Below, piece after piece: positions 1-14,800 of a DNA stretch of 64,000 nt. The position numbers and the translations under genes were made by a program. The notes under the pieces are model-generated. The model ran no database searches, was not told the DNA's origin, and saw only the letters and a list, made by a program, of their open reading frames with translations. The stretch covers positions 1-64,000 of the forward strand of contig JAMKCH010084889.1 in NCBI GenBank assembly GCA_023653785.1, in the 5' to 3' direction. Source of the stretch: Ophioderma brevispina (taxonomy: Eukaryota > Echinodermata > Ophiuroidea > Amphilepidida > Ophiodermatidae). Position 1 is the first letter of the stretch; the number at the start of each line of letters is the position of its first letter.

Positions 1-1379
1 AATTATATCATTTTAGTGTTCTAAAATGCCTTGGTCTTAAAGATATTACTGCAAGGTATCATATAAAACAAAACAAATTTTTTGCATATTTTTTACACGT
101 GGAGTCAAACTTTGATGACGTCATCAAATTTTGGCCAATAGACGACTTAGGTGTACATACTTTGAAATCAAACATAGATTTCCTTACTCAGAACATCCAA
201 ATGTATATGAGAAGTGTTAAAAATGTGAATAAATTCGAATAAATATGTGCTTATCAGAGAAAAAGGTACGTAGTTTAGACCTCGGATAAACAGAGAAATT
301 ACGTTTTGAGAAAATTGCAATTGAAAACTCTATTTTGTACATGTGTCAATAGGAAAAATGAAATTAAAAGTTCTCTAACACAAATTGTAAATATCATATA
401 GCTTCCAAATAAAGTGAAATAGGAAGCTTGTGAAAGACTATATTCAAATATGCAAGAAAATAAAATAGTAAAATTTCAGATTTTTCCCCCAAAATTTGAT
501 GACGTCATCTTTATTGCGTAATATCTATTTTTTGCAATCCCGGCGAATTTTTACGACCTCTGGATTCGTAATCCTGAGGTTTTAAAAAACCAGTTAATGT
601 TAGTCTGCAAAAAAGTTCTTTCGAGGTAACCTCCCTACTTTTCTACAGTGCTTGGAGCCCTGACTATAAACCTGCAATATATTTGGATTATATTGCTTTA
701 TATTTGTCTATCTTTTAGTTGCGCTTGAATTTAGACCAAAATACAAATCCATTGTGTCGTTTTTGCTTTAATAAACATGGGTCCCTTGGAGCCCCCGTTA
801 TGAATAAACGGAATTGTCCATGACACAAATGAAACAAACAGACAAAACAAGTAAATAAACATTCAAAAATTCTTGGAAGTATAGAAGACGATTGTTGCCA
901 TAATATTTCATATTCATATCGCGGTTCACTGTAGAAACTTATTGTAAAATACATCTTAACAAACAAGTACCCTTAAAAATATGAAATTGCATAGTTCATT
1001 CTTTTCCAATTAAAACAATCAACACAAGTCTAGGTAGAATATGAAGAAAAAAATTCAAGCCTTTTGTGATTTCGACGCATATTGAAATTAATAATTTTTC
1101 CCTAGTTTTGTTTCTGAACAAATTTTTTAACTTTGTAATTCCTTATTATTGGTGTCTTTGAAGCCTTCTACCGTGAGGTGGATTTCATCTAAAAATCCTT
1201 TGGGTTTTATATTGCATGGGCCTCTAGGACCCCTCTTATGCACTAACGGAAGTGAAAACCCATTATGAGTTAAGTGTTAAAGTGGACGAGTTGGTATGGG
1301 TTTAGTTAAAGCAAGTCTGACGAATAATGTCCTATTAAAATCGGAAGAATTTTCAAGATTCAACATTTAGTGTTAGTGT

Positions 1380-2145
1380 GTTGATATTATCTCTTACTGC
1401 CAAATAATGAAGCGGCAGCAGTTTAACACACTTTGTAACAATTTTGTTACAAAGTGAGTTGAACTTGTCCCTTTTACAACTTCAAAATTTTTGTTACAAG
1501 GCGCGTTACTGAAGTATATGTTCATATTTAAAGTAGTTGTAAGTTAAGTGGACTGAATTAAGGTAGGACGAACATCGTTCTAAATCATAAGTTTTATCAA
1601 GATTCAATATATTTTTATACTTCTTTCGATTTTGTTACAGTGTGTAGTCTTGTACTACCGCATAGTGCAGCAGTAGTTGCTTAATAAGCTTTGTAGCTAT
1701 TTCGTAACAAAGTGGGTTGCTGAAATTATATCGTCTTGGAAAGATATTTGAAATATTTGAAATTATATAGTGGGCTGAATGAAGGTGGCGAAGTGATATT
1801 GGGACCAAATTGATTTGGTAAGAGGCGATTCGATATGGACGTGTTAATAATTGGACGAGTTGGTATCGGCGATTTGATATGGTCCGAGTTGAAATGGGGA
1901 GAGTTAAATCGTGGCGATTTGATCTGGGCGAGTTAATAGGACGAGAGAATGCTCATGGAACGATTTCATACGAGGCCATTTCGTAATGGGCGAAGTAATA
2001 CTTGGCATAGTTGGTATCGGGCTAGTTGATATTGGAAGAGTTGATATGGGGGAATGAATAATTGGGGCGAGTTGATATGGGGCGAGTCGATATGGGGTGA
2101 GTTAATATTGGGGCGAGTTGTTAATGGGAGTTGTTAACAACTCGC
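1380..2145. repeat. Dispersed repeat: palindromic TTGTTACAAAGTG part plus degenerate 15-bp satellite
   Basis: From ~1,430 to 1,740 the palindromic block AACAATTTTGTTACAAAGTG recurs. From ~1,780 to 2,140 a degenerate short tandem follows, with consensus near GGGGCGAGTTGATAT. The same two parts appear in reversed order at 15,373-15,755, so both belong to one element family. No coding sequence was seen. Confidence 0.65.
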
Positions 2146-2149
2146 GCGG

Positions 2150-2990
2150 CAAGCAACGCGCGCGTGCGCCATGGCCGGGAGGTTGTTGCTCAAGCTGTAG
2201 TAAATTTCAGTCTTATTATGTTGTATTTTAACCACAGGTCGTACAACTTCTTTATGATTTGCTCAACTATTCTCAAACACATTACCCAATGTATTTTTTC
2301 GGTTTTTTAAATTTGTTAAATTTGCCTTTATAATCCTTTATTCAATCTACCTAATGTGAATTTCCATTGTTGAAAATCATTTTTTTTTCTATTGTGGCGA
2401 TTTTTTAATAAATGCACAGATCACCAGCGTCGTTGTGATACTGTGGGAGCATCATTGCACCAACCCTGTAAACACACTGAATTGCCACCATTCGATCATA
2501 TCGTCGTGGGTTCTGCATATGTGTCGAATCAGCATAAATTCTATTCTTGAGAAAACGGCGTTTGAAAGTTTGAGTTGCTTATGAAGGCGTGTAATTAATT
2601 AAATGAAAGGAAATGGCTATTTTAATTGGTGTATGCTAAAGACATGAAGGTTACTCAACTTACGCAGTATTAAAGATAACCAAGAAACAAGTTTACTTAT
2701 TCAAAATGGCCACGGAATGTGATTCATTGTTTTTGTCACACCCCAAATGTTTGATTCGCCTGGCCTCTAAGAGTCGATACGTAGTCGACGTCATGAAACC
2801 CGTTGATTTCTAATGTTGGGTATGCGTTAATTACTATAGCTAGCTATACGGTTTTTACTATTTTTTCCAATGAATGATGCCGATGATCGCCACATGATAA
2901 GCAAAACGAGGCGGTGATGATGGTGGCAATAACGATGAATAAGGCAAACATCGAGCTTGTGACGACCCCCCGATAATGATGCTACTGAAC
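2150..2990. other. No gene; contains a fragment of the 445-bp repeat
   Basis: At ~2,330-2,520 the sequence matches part of the tandem unit found at 5.4-7.6 kb (the GAAAATCATTTTTTTT and ACTGAATTGCCA blocks). The rest shows no supported feature. Confidence 0.5.
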
Positions 2991-2994
2991 GATG

Positions 2995-3140
2995 ATGTAT
3001 GATGATGATGATGGATGATGATTATGATGACGATGATAACGACGAAGACGACGATGATGACGACGAGATGACGATGACGACGACGCCGACGATGACGATG
3101 TCTAATGATGAAGACGACGACAATGACGACGATGACGATT
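2995..3140 (+). repeat. GAT/GAC trinucleotide-rich microsatellite
   Basis: Imperfect GATGAC repeats give a 69-residue frame of mostly Asp and Met. Low complexity and lack of splice or start context argue against coding. Confidence 0.85.
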
Positions 3141-5400
3141 CTATTGCATTTTGTTTATGTTTTCACAAACCATGCAAATTTTATACAAACGACTTCATAA
3201 GCGGTTAAAGTGGGAAACATTCACTGTTGCATTACGTTCTTTGTAAAATAAGCGTAGACTTGACCCACGAGGACCACGAATTCAGAAAATTACAACCTCT
3301 TACAAATTTGTGCTCCTTAAAATTAATATTTTTTAATTAGTCCGCCAATATATTTTTTTAACTCATCTTTTGCAGAAAAAAAAAAACAAACTTTCAAGCA
3401 GTAATAACGTTAGACGGAACCCAAACATTGTAAGTGCATGTTAATATAAAAATTGGAATAAATAGTATGCATGTTGTAACACACAATAAATATTGGATAG
3501 AACTGTTTCAAAAATTAAGCTCAGAAAAAAAAATTTAAAATGTAACTGGACTGTTGGGTTTTGGAGGATAAAAGTGGTCTATTTTCTCGTTTTCTTAAAA
3601 TTTCTCAGTTTTTAAAAAAAATATCCTCGTTTCCTATCTTTTAAAGTAATGTAACACGCTTAAAATATATCCCAACTTGAAACGATTACAATTAAATGGG
3701 TAATAATAATCTAAACATTTAGAGGGCACTATACGCTTTACAAACACCTTCACAAATAAAAACATCAATTTGTTTCCTGAAAGCGAGTTTTTTTAAATGA
3801 TGTATAGATTAGTAATTATTTAGTTTACAGAATAGAATTCAAAAGTTGTACATCAAAATAATCAATTGTTGCAATATGTTACAAGTCTTATTTTTGTAAG
3901 CTACGGTTTACAAGTCGGTGGGGTGTTAAACCCCCCGAATTTCCATTATTATAAAGCAATATACGATTTCGATTTGGTATACCCCGTTGATAGCATTGGT
4001 CCCAACCGTTTTTCCTACTGCTTCCAACATAACCTAGTTTGGCGTCACATTGACGTCAAAGTTTCAACAAGTTGGCAAAAGTGATAATTTCCACAGATCA
4101 GAGTATAAAATGAAAAAAGGAACCTAAAATTAATTGCATAAAAAAGTAAAGGAATATTGGGGATTTTCATGCGGGTGTTGTCCCCACATTTATGGAAAAG
4201 ACTCGTTTTTAAGATCAACATATAATTTTAGGCCATACAGTGCACAATTTTAAACAAATGAACTAATAACTAAGGGTAATGCAGTAATCTTATAGGCGAA
4301 TAATGTGCGCGAGGTCGGAAAAACTAAATACTAGCGCCATTATTTTTATTTTTTCCCGCCCGAGGATACATTCTGAGCCCATATAATGATTCTACAAAAC
4401 CTTTCTTTCTATTCTATTAACTTAAAAAATTTGATTTTATTATGTTTGTTTGTTGTTTGTATAGGTTTTATATTACTATATGCCTTATTTAATTTGTAGT
4501 TGTAGTCTGATAATGAAAATAAATGAACAGAAACATGCATAAGCGGCTCATTATATTGCAGAATAATGGCCCAGTAAAACTGACGCAATCAGAATCTGCA
4601 TTTCATAATGGGTATAAGTAGCAGGAAGTAGAACCACTACGCACCATTCGACTTCGACGCTAACCCCTGGGTTACGGGCTACCTTCACATTTTTTTCCGT
4701 TCGCCAAAATGAGGCATAAGGATGTGAAATATTATATGGAAACTTAACGAAGTTTTCACGTTTTAAGAAACCGAGAGAAAGTTTACCTGGGGTGTGTAAC
4801 TCCTCCCCTTGGTAATACGAGGGTTTAATGTCACTAGGTCCCTCCCCACCCCCCAAAAAAAAAATAATATATCTAAATTTGGTGTAATTGTACAACATGT
4901 TAAAACTACAAAACTGGATAATTCTTTTTTCAAATGACCAAAGACCGTAGGAAATTCATAAGTACAAGTAACATAATTAAAACCAAAATTAAAATGTGTG
5001 AACTAACATGACCAAAATCCCTCATGAAGTATAAGAAAGGTAAATTTCAACATCACCGATTGGCCTTAATCTTGATAGACCATATTATCGAATTTTGATC
5101 ACTGAATAGATATTTGTCCAGCGAATACGTATTCGTCACAATTTATCTGTGTGCTTTGAGAATATTTGGACCGCAAATCTATCGAATCCGTATTCGTTGT
5201 TGTATGTGAAACGCCTTTTATACAAATGCGTGTTATTCTTCGACTTCGGCTATTTTGGTTAGGAGATGTTCATTTCACTTTTATTTTTGGTACAACTTAA
5301 AAGAGCGCATAAAAATGCAACCAGAATCAACTATTAACTCATTTGATAAAAAAAAATTCACGATTTCGACACTATTTCGTGACCACGACGATATTAATGG
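3141..5400. other. Intergenic or intronic; one dispersed repeat
   Basis: 4,640-4,900 resembles 44,160-44,400 (shared 'cgacttcgacg...taacccctggg' and 'ccttggtaa...ggttaa' blocks), so it is a dispersed repeat. No exon or RNA gene was seen in the remainder. Confidence 0.4.
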
Positions 5401-7640
5401 TAACCAAGGTATATCTTGGTTATATGTCCCTCATTAAACAATCAGTGTTTCCAGCGGTCCCATGCCCCCATGACCCTCTTCCCCTCTTAACCCTGCCTCC
5501 TACTTACTATAAAAGTGGTGTTGGTTGCTAGCATACTGTGTTACATTGTTTGTCACTTTTTTTTTAACATGTACCATTCATTTTGACCCCCAATGTAATG
5601 TAAAAATTGTCATGTAGGCTTCAATTTTTCTCAAAAACTCATTATGTTCATACCATATTCTATTAACTTTATGGTTCTTGTGTTTAAACGCAACCTTATA
5701 TCCATCACAATGAGTTTCCATAATCGAAAATCATTTTTTTTTATTATTGTGGAGTTTGAAATAAGCACAATCCCGAGCGTGGGATATTGTTGAACTCAAT
5801 CATGGCACCCTGGTAACACTGAATTTGCCATCTTACGATCATATCATGGTAACCAATGTATAGCTTGGTTATGTCCCCATCAACATCAGTGTTTACAGTG
5901 GTCCAATGCCTCCCAATGATCCCTCCTTGCCACTGCTTCATACTTATCTATAAAAGTGGTTTGGTTGCTAGCATATTGTGTTAACATTTGTCACTTTTTT
6001 TGCATGTACATTTATTTTGTACCCAACTTTGCATTATGACTCACTGCGCTCAAAACTCATTAATGTTAATACCATATTATATTTAACTTTATTGTTACCC
6101 ACCTTGGTGGTTAAACACAAACCTTGTATCCATTAGCCTGAGTTTTCCGTTTTCGAAAATTCATTTTTCTTTTATGTATTATTATGTGAGTTTTAATTAA
6201 AAACACATCACCGTAGCGTTTTGACATATTGTGGAAATCATCATTGCACCCTGTACATACTGAATTGCCATCTTACGATCATATTATGGAACCCATGTGT
6301 ATCTTGGTTATGTCCCTTATTAAACAATCAGTGTTTCCATCCAGCGGTCCAATGCCTCCAATGTCCCTCTTACCATGCTCCTACTTACTATAAAAGTTTG
6401 TCTGGTGCAGCATACTGTGTTACCACTCAGTGCCCAAGCTAAAAAACTTCCGTTAGTTCCTCAAGGGGGGGGGGGGGGGTTCCTAGGGCCCAACCCGATA
6501 CCCACTTTCCCGTAGGAGTTTGATCATACCACTAACGCACCAAAAAAATTGGGGGTCACGTAATAACCACCTAACCACAATAAAATGAAAATCCGACCTT
6601 TGGACCTATGACCTATGGCCAATTTGAATTTGTCACTCTTCGAAAAGGTGGTTCGCACATCTCCATCCTCAGCAACTCCAATAATAAGGTTTTGAACCAA
6701 AATAATTCATTATATCTACACAGAAAACCAATTAAAATAATCATTGCAAAATTATTCCAAATTAAGACCACTTGGTATTTTTCTCAAAACTTCCAATCGC
6801 CTTATTTGTTTCCCATAGACTTACCAGTTAATAGCACGGCATGACAAATTGAAATTGATGCTATCAGCATATAAAAGGTTAAATTTGATTTAAGTATTAC
6901 GAATTATTTATTAATTACCTCCTAAGTATATAACTAGCAAATAATCCTAAGATTTTAATTACTTTAATTTTTAATTAGTAAAATAATCTGATTTTTTCAC
7001 GTCCGTAGTGCCCAGGGGGGGTTCCTATGGACCCAACCCTAATTATTCCAATGAAGCCGTGGGCGGATGTAATTTTTTTTGTATCAGGAGAAGCGTATTC
7101 ATAACTCAGACAGACAGTTAGCAAAAACTCCTTGAAAAATTTGGTTTGCGTAACCTAGAAATCGCAAAAAATCAAATGTTGGGTACTATGGAACCCCCCC
7201 CCCTCCCTTGGGGACTTAAGTGTTACACTTGTATTCACTTTTTTGGCTGTCATTTATTTTGACCCAACATTTGCATGTATGCTTCAATGTTCTCAAAAAC
7301 TCATTTGGTTAATACCATATTATAGATTTATCTTTAAATTGTTACTTTGTGCTAACGCAAGACCGTGTAAATCAATGTAACATGAGTTCCCATAATCGGT
7401 AATCATTTTTGTATTTATTATTGTGTGAGTTTGTGGAAATTAGCATTGCTCCTCTGTACACACTGAATTTTGCCATCCCATAACGATCATAACGTGGAAC
7501 CCATTCTACTCCTGTTTATGCCCCTCAATAAAATCAGTGTTTACAGCGGTCCAATGTTTCCCAATGATCCCTCTACACCTGTCATATTACCTAAATAAGT
7601 TATAAAAGGTTTTGTTGTTCTTAATATTTTGGGAACCACA
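5400..7640. repeat. ~445-bp tandem repeat, four partial copies
   Basis: The block CAGTGTTT-C/A-CAG-GGTCC recurs at ~5,440, 5,886, 6,330 and 7,531, each time followed by TATAAAAGTGGTTTGGTTGCTAGCATACTGTG-type sequence and the CCATCTTACGATCATAT block. The first three are spaced ~445 bp. The third is split by the TIR element at 6,424-7,222. It is non-coding. Confidence 0.75.
6424..7222 (-). mobile_element. TIR element family A, copy 1 (non-autonomous DNA transposon)
   Basis: The 799-bp insertion begins CACTCAGTGCCCAA and ends GGGGACTTAAGTG, the two ends being inverted versions of CACTTAAGTGCCCAA. It is flanked by TTAC on both sides (6,420-6,423; 7,223-7,226) and cleanly splits a unit of the 445-bp tandem repeat, which shows it is mobile. 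Poly-G and poly-C tracts lie just inside each end. It is inverted relative to copies at 28.0 and 31.6 kb and has no transposase frame. Confidence 0.8.
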
Positions 7641-7823
7641 ACATTCACCATGTATCTTCAATGGTTATATATGCTCATTACATGTATTTATCACATATTA
7701 ATTTCATTTTTTTTTGGATAAAATTTTTTATAACAACTCCACCTTGTATCCAGATTCCTGTAATTGCCCTCTTCTTAACTTGTTTTTTTGTTTTTATTTT
7801 AAAGCCGTGGTAACGAAACATAC

Positions 7824-7895
7824 CTTGCTGCACTTCACACTCAATGGCTCTTTTATGTTTTAACATCGTCATCAAAACCAACGTGTCTTTGCCCT
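7824..7895 (-). CDS. Candidate B2+linker exon of module 6 (phase 1 to 1)
   Basis: 72 nt lie between an acceptor (GCACTCCAG) and donor (CAAG|GTATGT). It reads GKDTLVLMTMLKHKRAIECE and VQQ, with one cysteine near the end as in linkers. Both phases fit the scheme. It is shorter than the other fused exons, lies 7.9 kb from the candidate above, and is separated from it by a LINE insertion. No Cys exon was found below it. Confidence 0.28.
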
Positions 7896-7899
7896 CTGG

Positions 7900-10800
7900 A
7901 GTGCAACACCGTATGTGATCCAAAAATTATTCATTATCAACCGCTTTTTTTCTCATTCTCGACTCTACCATAATTTTTTTATGTGGTGTGTATATTACAC
8001 TTATTTGATTTTCTTTCTGCATATTGTTATGCTACCCCAGTTTTGTATTCCTCTTCCGTCCAGACATCTTGGCACATTGCCTCGAGCAAACTATGGCGCA
8101 CTATCATTCATTTTTGTTTGTCTGTTGCCAATTTCTCATCCCTCTTTTATTTACCGGTTTTATCCTGTCCATTGAAGAAAGAGATAATAAGGAACCACGA
8201 CTTCCGCAATTCCGATTTTACTCTTGTTTCTCCATTCACATCACCAGCAAACACAAAAGGAAAGGGATTCAAAACACCCTTTGATCATAATCCGGATCTG
8301 GCCGCAATCGTATGATATGTCGAGCAATCATTACTGTAGAAATATTTAATGAAAACACTCATGTCCCGAACACGTAAATTAGTGTAAAGTATTTTGCATA
8401 TTACCCCTGTTCCGGCGGTCGCCGGTGTGTATTTGTTGTTGTTTTCGTCGTTATATAAGAAGTTAAATGTACATCGTTATGCGTTAGCTTTACTGCCAAG
8501 ACTGCCCAGTGGGTGAGAAATCAAGGATGAAAGGTTAAACTAAATTTGAACGTTTTTGCTCGGGGGGAGGGGGGCGGCCTTGGATTTGTCGTTGGGCACC
8601 CCATGCTCGTTCCACGGGTTCTGCAAGTGACCCCTAACGGGACCAATTTTCGTTAAACATATACCCGGCGCCTAATTGGACCAGCTTTGTTGGTGAAATT
8701 ATACTAGTTTTCAGTGAAAACATACAACTAACTCAACCAGAAACATCACATTAATATCAACTCCTTACTGTGCTATTTTAAATATATTTCCACTCATGAT
8801 TAACCGTTATTCTCTCTTTTGAAATTCCACTTACAATGTATTATACGCATCTTTACTTGTAGTAAAATATTTTGATTAATCATTTTATCATAACCTTTTC
8901 ATTGTACTGCATTATTTAATAATTATTTATCATCTTGTTTTGTGCTGTATTTTATGAGGAACAATGAAAATTATTGAAAAATGTAATTTGCCAGATCCAT
9001 TATACCCTTGCGGGACCTATTCTCAATACCTGAAAAGCAAAACACATTTAAAAAGCCAATATAGCCAATATAACCAAAGAAAATGTCACTTGTTGCTACT
9101 GCAAGAAAACACTTAGGGTTATTTGCTGATATGTTAGGTTATTTTTTCCTATTTGTATCATTGAACGAGTCCAATCACAACTGAATTTAACTCGTACCTC
9201 CAGTGGACTAGAATGATTATTTTGAATTTGATACCCCTAAGTAGCGGTAGACCCGCATTTGCACCAAGAACCCCCCGTGCGTGTTGATCGGTTTCCATGG
9301 AAGAGTATGTTTTGAGTATTTACATCGCAGCATTCCATCGCCAGCTGAGAATTTTCTCGAGCTAGGAAATCTGAATAGGATTATCCTCGGAAGGGCCACT
9401 TGAGAGAATATGAACAACAATTTGCAATTATAGGGCGGCAGATAGATCGTCAAACGTCAAGTGGGTCGTTGTGGTTCCTTCTCATCTCTTTCTTCCATGT
9501 CCTGCCACTATGCCAAAAGCCTTATGATAGAGATATTAGCCTTATTTTCAAAAGTATTCAAAGATTGTTTGATTTCCATATTGATAAAAAGAACAAATAA
9601 TATTTTTAATCAAAAAAAAACTAAAGAAATCCATTGAACAGATCAAAAGTTACAGATTTTTAAATTTTCATTTCACTGCTGTTCCTGAAAGTACCTGTGG
9701 AAATGTGTACAATCTGGCACCGAACGGAAAAAACAAAAAGTCAAAATGGCGGAGTGATCCTGTTTGAGTTTTTACATAAAACTTGGTAGAAATATGACAA
9801 AATACAGACAATGTACCATGTGTGAAGATTTAAAAAAGGATCTAATGAAAGTTCTAAATAAGCAAAAATGAGCAAAAATGGGGCAAAACTGAGGAAAATG
9901 TGAAAATATCTGAGCAAATATACAAATAGTGACCTCGAATTTAATTTCTTCATGAAGGTATTCATATACTATCGTCATGAATGATATATCCAAATTGGGC
10001 AAAATCGGTGTCGAAATCACCCCGCCATTTACATGAAATGTCCTGGGGACCCACAAAAACAGCTGCTCTTTTTTGGTGCCATTGATCAGGTTTGCGTGGA
10101 TTTCTGCAGTTTTAACACAACTGTTTGGGAGCTTATGGTTTCCCAATCTTTACCAAATTGAGAAGGATTACAACTAATCGTTTTGCTTTTTAAACTGAAT
10201 TCGATTGAAATAAATGCTGTGGTTTATTTTTCTCATTTGTTTAACTAGTTAACACTGTTCAACATTGATTGCATGGTATTTCAGGGGAAAAAAAGTTACT
10301 GTTGTGACATTCCTACTTATGATAACGCACAACTTTTAAATTCTTTGCTGTGTACATTAAGTACTTTTTTCATGGTGTGAGAATGGGATTATTCAATACG
10401 TTGCGTTAACGTATACTTTGTATTCTGCCCACATTTATATGCACTTTATTTTTTAATATATTATCCTTTAGCTTATTATGATACACCGATGCCTGTCATT
10501 CAACCTCTTAACCGGGCTTGTTTTTCCCTCCTAATTTGTGTATCCTGTTGATCATACACCATTATCACCACCCTCTTCATCTTCATTTTGTGCGATCACT
10601 TATGGCCTGTTATTGAGGTGACATGCATCGGTATATCATTTCATATGCTCGAGGTATTTTCAACCTGTGGCCTATCCAAATTTGTCGAATTCATTGATTC
10701 ATTTGTGGTATGATTTTTATTTTAAACATCCATATCTGGATACATAATTGTCTTCTATAAGTTAAGAAGTTATATCTACCTTGGTAAAGGTTTTTTTGTG

Positions 10801-10900
10801 AGCGCCTCGCGTCTCTCATATTTGTATAGATTCCAATTGTATTAACTGTTTGTATTGACTATTTTTTTTTGTAATATCTAAAAACCCTAAAACCCCCCCC
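7900..10900. other. No supported gene
   Basis: Short open frames on both strands lack splice or family support. The sequence is AT-rich and unremarkable apart from a poly-C tract near 10,892. Confidence 0.5.
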
Positions 10901-10919
10901 CCCCCCACATTTGTATTTG

Positions 10920-11775
10920 CCCATGTCCAAGCTACCTGTTTGTATTCTGAATGTACCCAAAATTATGACCCAGTTCACGCAATAGGATCCTCAATCATCA
11001 CTCCTCAACCAACTGATATACTGTATATTGATCCCATCCAAAATCCCAACTGTCGTTATTACATTAGTGACGGTTTAAATGATTTGCTAAATCTAAGAAC
11101 ATTCACCTGTCTTATTTCATCACATGTTCGCAGCTTAATAACCCGCCACATGTCACAATTATCTTTTCTACCATTAATATAAGTTTCAATTCTTAGGTTT
11201 TAAGAAACTTGGTTTAACTATGATTATGAATCTAACTTATATAGTTGACTTCGATGGTTACTCAGTTATAAATGCCATACGTCATGACCGAACAGGAGGC
11301 GGTGCCTCCCTTTTCATTCAACCTAACATTGACTTTGAACTAAGGACCGACCTAAATATTAATTACCCTGATTGCGACTCTATTTTTATCGAAATTAATG
11401 ACATCAACAAATCCAACAGTAAAAAAACTATCGTTGGCATCATTTATCGCCCCGAAACTTTCAAAGACGAGTTTTATCTTGAGCTTTTACGCGTAGTCAA
11501 TACAGTTAACAATGAGTCCAAAGCTTGCTATATCCTGGGCGATAATAACATCGATCTTCTGGATTATGACTCCGATCCTAAAGTTAATGACTTCTTTATT
11601 CTTATTTTCTCCAATGGTTTTTTCCTACCATTGATAGGCCTACCCGAATAACAGAAACAACTGCCACGATCATTGAAAACATCATTAACAAATGATCTTT
11701 TAGCCAAGTAATGCGGCGTCTTAGTCAATGATATCTCAGACCATTTTCCAGTTGTTCTTATTAAATCCCAAAAGA

Positions 11776-11818
<43 letters not shown>

Positions 11819-14800
11819 ACATTCTGATCTCGAGATTTATTTTTAACAACAAATTCGCTGACTAAACGGTCACGCCAACTTAAGCCAGCAATATCAAGGT
11901 TTAACAAATGGACTATCATCCATACGTGGCAAAATGTGGTTTGACGATTACCATCCTGAACGAGCTTTTAATGCCTCCAAGACAAATTACAATACAGCCT
12001 GTCGCAAAAAATGTTACAATCAGAAAAAACGTTAAATATGAAATTTCAAAATTAGTCATTTTACTTCAAAATATTAAGAACAGAGACCAGCTTTCCAATG
12101 GTTTGTTCCATCTCATTCTTTTGTCATCCGAGATAAATCATTTAGTTGACATACCAAAATCGATTTTTGTGCCACTTTTATGCATGGCAGAGTTTGCTTC
12201 GCCCAGTTGTGACATGCTGCCGTGAAGCTCCAAAAGATTGCAACTTACATTACAGAACACAGATTAAAGTAAACCAGGACTTCTATTTTTTTATCGACAC
12301 ATTTTATAGTCAACATAATCAGTTTCAAAATGATAAATAGTTTTCAAAATTAAACAATGCAAATATTTATTGCACGTCAATAAATGGAACTTTGAATTTA
12401 TTACAAAATTGGTATCTGTCAAATCATGGCCAAAGAATGAATTGCAACCAAGAAACACTCCAATCCAAAAAGATGGTTTAAAAGTAGTGCACTATCTTTG
12501 TGCTTTACTAATTGTTGAAGTCAATAAACATTGAATTTTGGCAAGCAAAGTAGCAAGTGTTGGTAGGAATTTGCGTATCCTGATACTTTAGACCTAAAAC
12601 TCTCCTCCAGTTGCTGTACGCCATCTGTACGTTTCATGGTTCGCTCTACAAACAACAGTATGTCGAATGTTAAAGTTATTCACTTTATCTTAAACCAGAA
12701 CTTATACCGATCATGACTTCCATCATTACTTAACTGTTTTGTGATCTTTAGAGTTTCTTTATGAAGTTTAATCCCGTTTTAAAGATTCAGCTCGGCAAGT
12801 TGTGATAACTTATGTTTAACAAATTCGATCTCCGTTTCACTAACCAGAAAGTGGCACAAACCGATTTTGGTGATAACTCGAAGGTATCTCTCGATTGAAA
12901 CAAGCAAAGGGGAAAAACAAAAAAACTGGAAGCCTGGGTATTCCTTTAAGTGATGTAAAAGACGACTTAGTATGTTGAGATCATAATATTAAAAAAATCG
13001 GTTTGTGATTGTACCATTTTTTTAGACGGCTGTATATATAATATTCACTGTCTTGTTAAATCAACTAAATATCTAAACGTAAAACGCCCAGGAAACAAGA
13101 TCCGTGGTCTAATCAAATCTATTTAATACTAAAGATAAATTATTGAGAAAATACCGCTCCAAACCAAATAACGATAATAAACTTAAATACACAAAAGTAT
13201 CGCCAATACTCTAATTCCTCTTCTGCGCACTTGTCAGAACACCCTCGAGCTGAAGATAATCATATATCACAACAGAGCTTGATGCCAACCGGAAACATAT
13301 GAAAAAAAACATGGCAAACTCTAATAATATACTTGGCAGAAAACAAATCCCACAAACCACCCTCATACTTTATGACTCTAATTGCTATGAAATTAAAGAC
13401 CCAGTCTAAATCGCTAACAAATTCAACGACTTTTTTACCAACATTTGCTGCTAATATCCCCTCCTGACTACGTTTATCCTACAATGCAGTTTCATCTCGA
13501 TTTCCCATAGTAAATATTTCTTATCGCCTACAACTAAGGAAGAATTGTTGGATATTACAGTAGGGATTCCCCAATGTGAAACCATCTTGGGAAGGGGTAG
13601 GCTTTGTGTCTTCGATGGTAGTAAGTCTCAACCAGTTAGTTATAACAGAGTTATTTCAGCCACGCAAACATGTCAGTATGAGCCTCTGATCATATATCAA
13701 TCTTCATATCCCCCGTATTGTCCCATCTAAATTAAAGTGCCTAGAGTGATTCCGATCTTTAAAACTGAAAACATCAAAATAAAAACAAAAGCCCAATATA
13801 CAATAATTTGAAAATTTTCAAAATTCTTGAAAAATTAATTATAACAAGATCATCGCATTTAATGATAAAACATAAACATCCTCACCCCTGCCCAGTTTGG
13901 CTTTAGACCCTAACACTCCACTTCATGCAATATAAACTTTATGATAAAATTACTACTGCCTTCGACCAAAAACCTGCACTGCCCGGATGTTTCCAGATCT
14001 TCCGCAAAGCCTTCGATGCTCTTGATCACAAATTCTCATTAATAAACTAAAAAATAGGGTTAAGAGGTATGGCCAAAAACTTGGATTGACATTACCTGGA
14101 TAACCGTAAACATTTTGTTGATTATAACCAACTCCACTCGTCCACTTCTTCTATCATTTGCGGCGTACATCAAGCCCAATTCTAGACCTCTTTTTTTTCT
14201 ACTTTAATAAGACCTCCCTCAGTGCCCTCCTAATCTTCAATTTATTATGTCGCAGATGAACACTAAATTTTGTATTCTAACAAGAACATAAGTACTTGAA
14301 TTAACCTTACAAGAAGTTAACCCCTATATCTTAATTGGTTTAAAATAAATAACTTTCTCTAAACATTAAAAAAAACAATTTTATGGTATTCAGAATAAAC
14401 ACAACCCTTTGCCACCAATGAATATTAACATTATTACGACATAAACCACTTGACCACGTAACACAACTAAATTTTTAGCTTTTTTAATTTATGAATGATA
14501 TGTCTTGAAATCACACACTTCACATGTTACTAAATAATTTCCTAAATACAACGGTAACATCAGAAAAGTTAAACCCGTTCTGCCCTTGATTCACTGCCAA
14601 CCTTAATATAATACGCTGTCTTCCCTTAACATCCCACTGTGCCATTATTGGGCAGATGAAAACATTCCTTAATCTTCATTCTATGTTTTTAATGCAAAAG
14701 ATCATACGGTCTTGTACTATTCACTTTGTTTGCCCATACAGACCCTCTTTCTCCTCCATGAATACGCTCAAAATTTGATGACATTTAAGTCTTCCCGACT

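Noticed and set aside
2999..3208. Asp-rich 69-residue frame
   Set aside because: Trinucleotide microsatellite; composition and context are not those of a gene.
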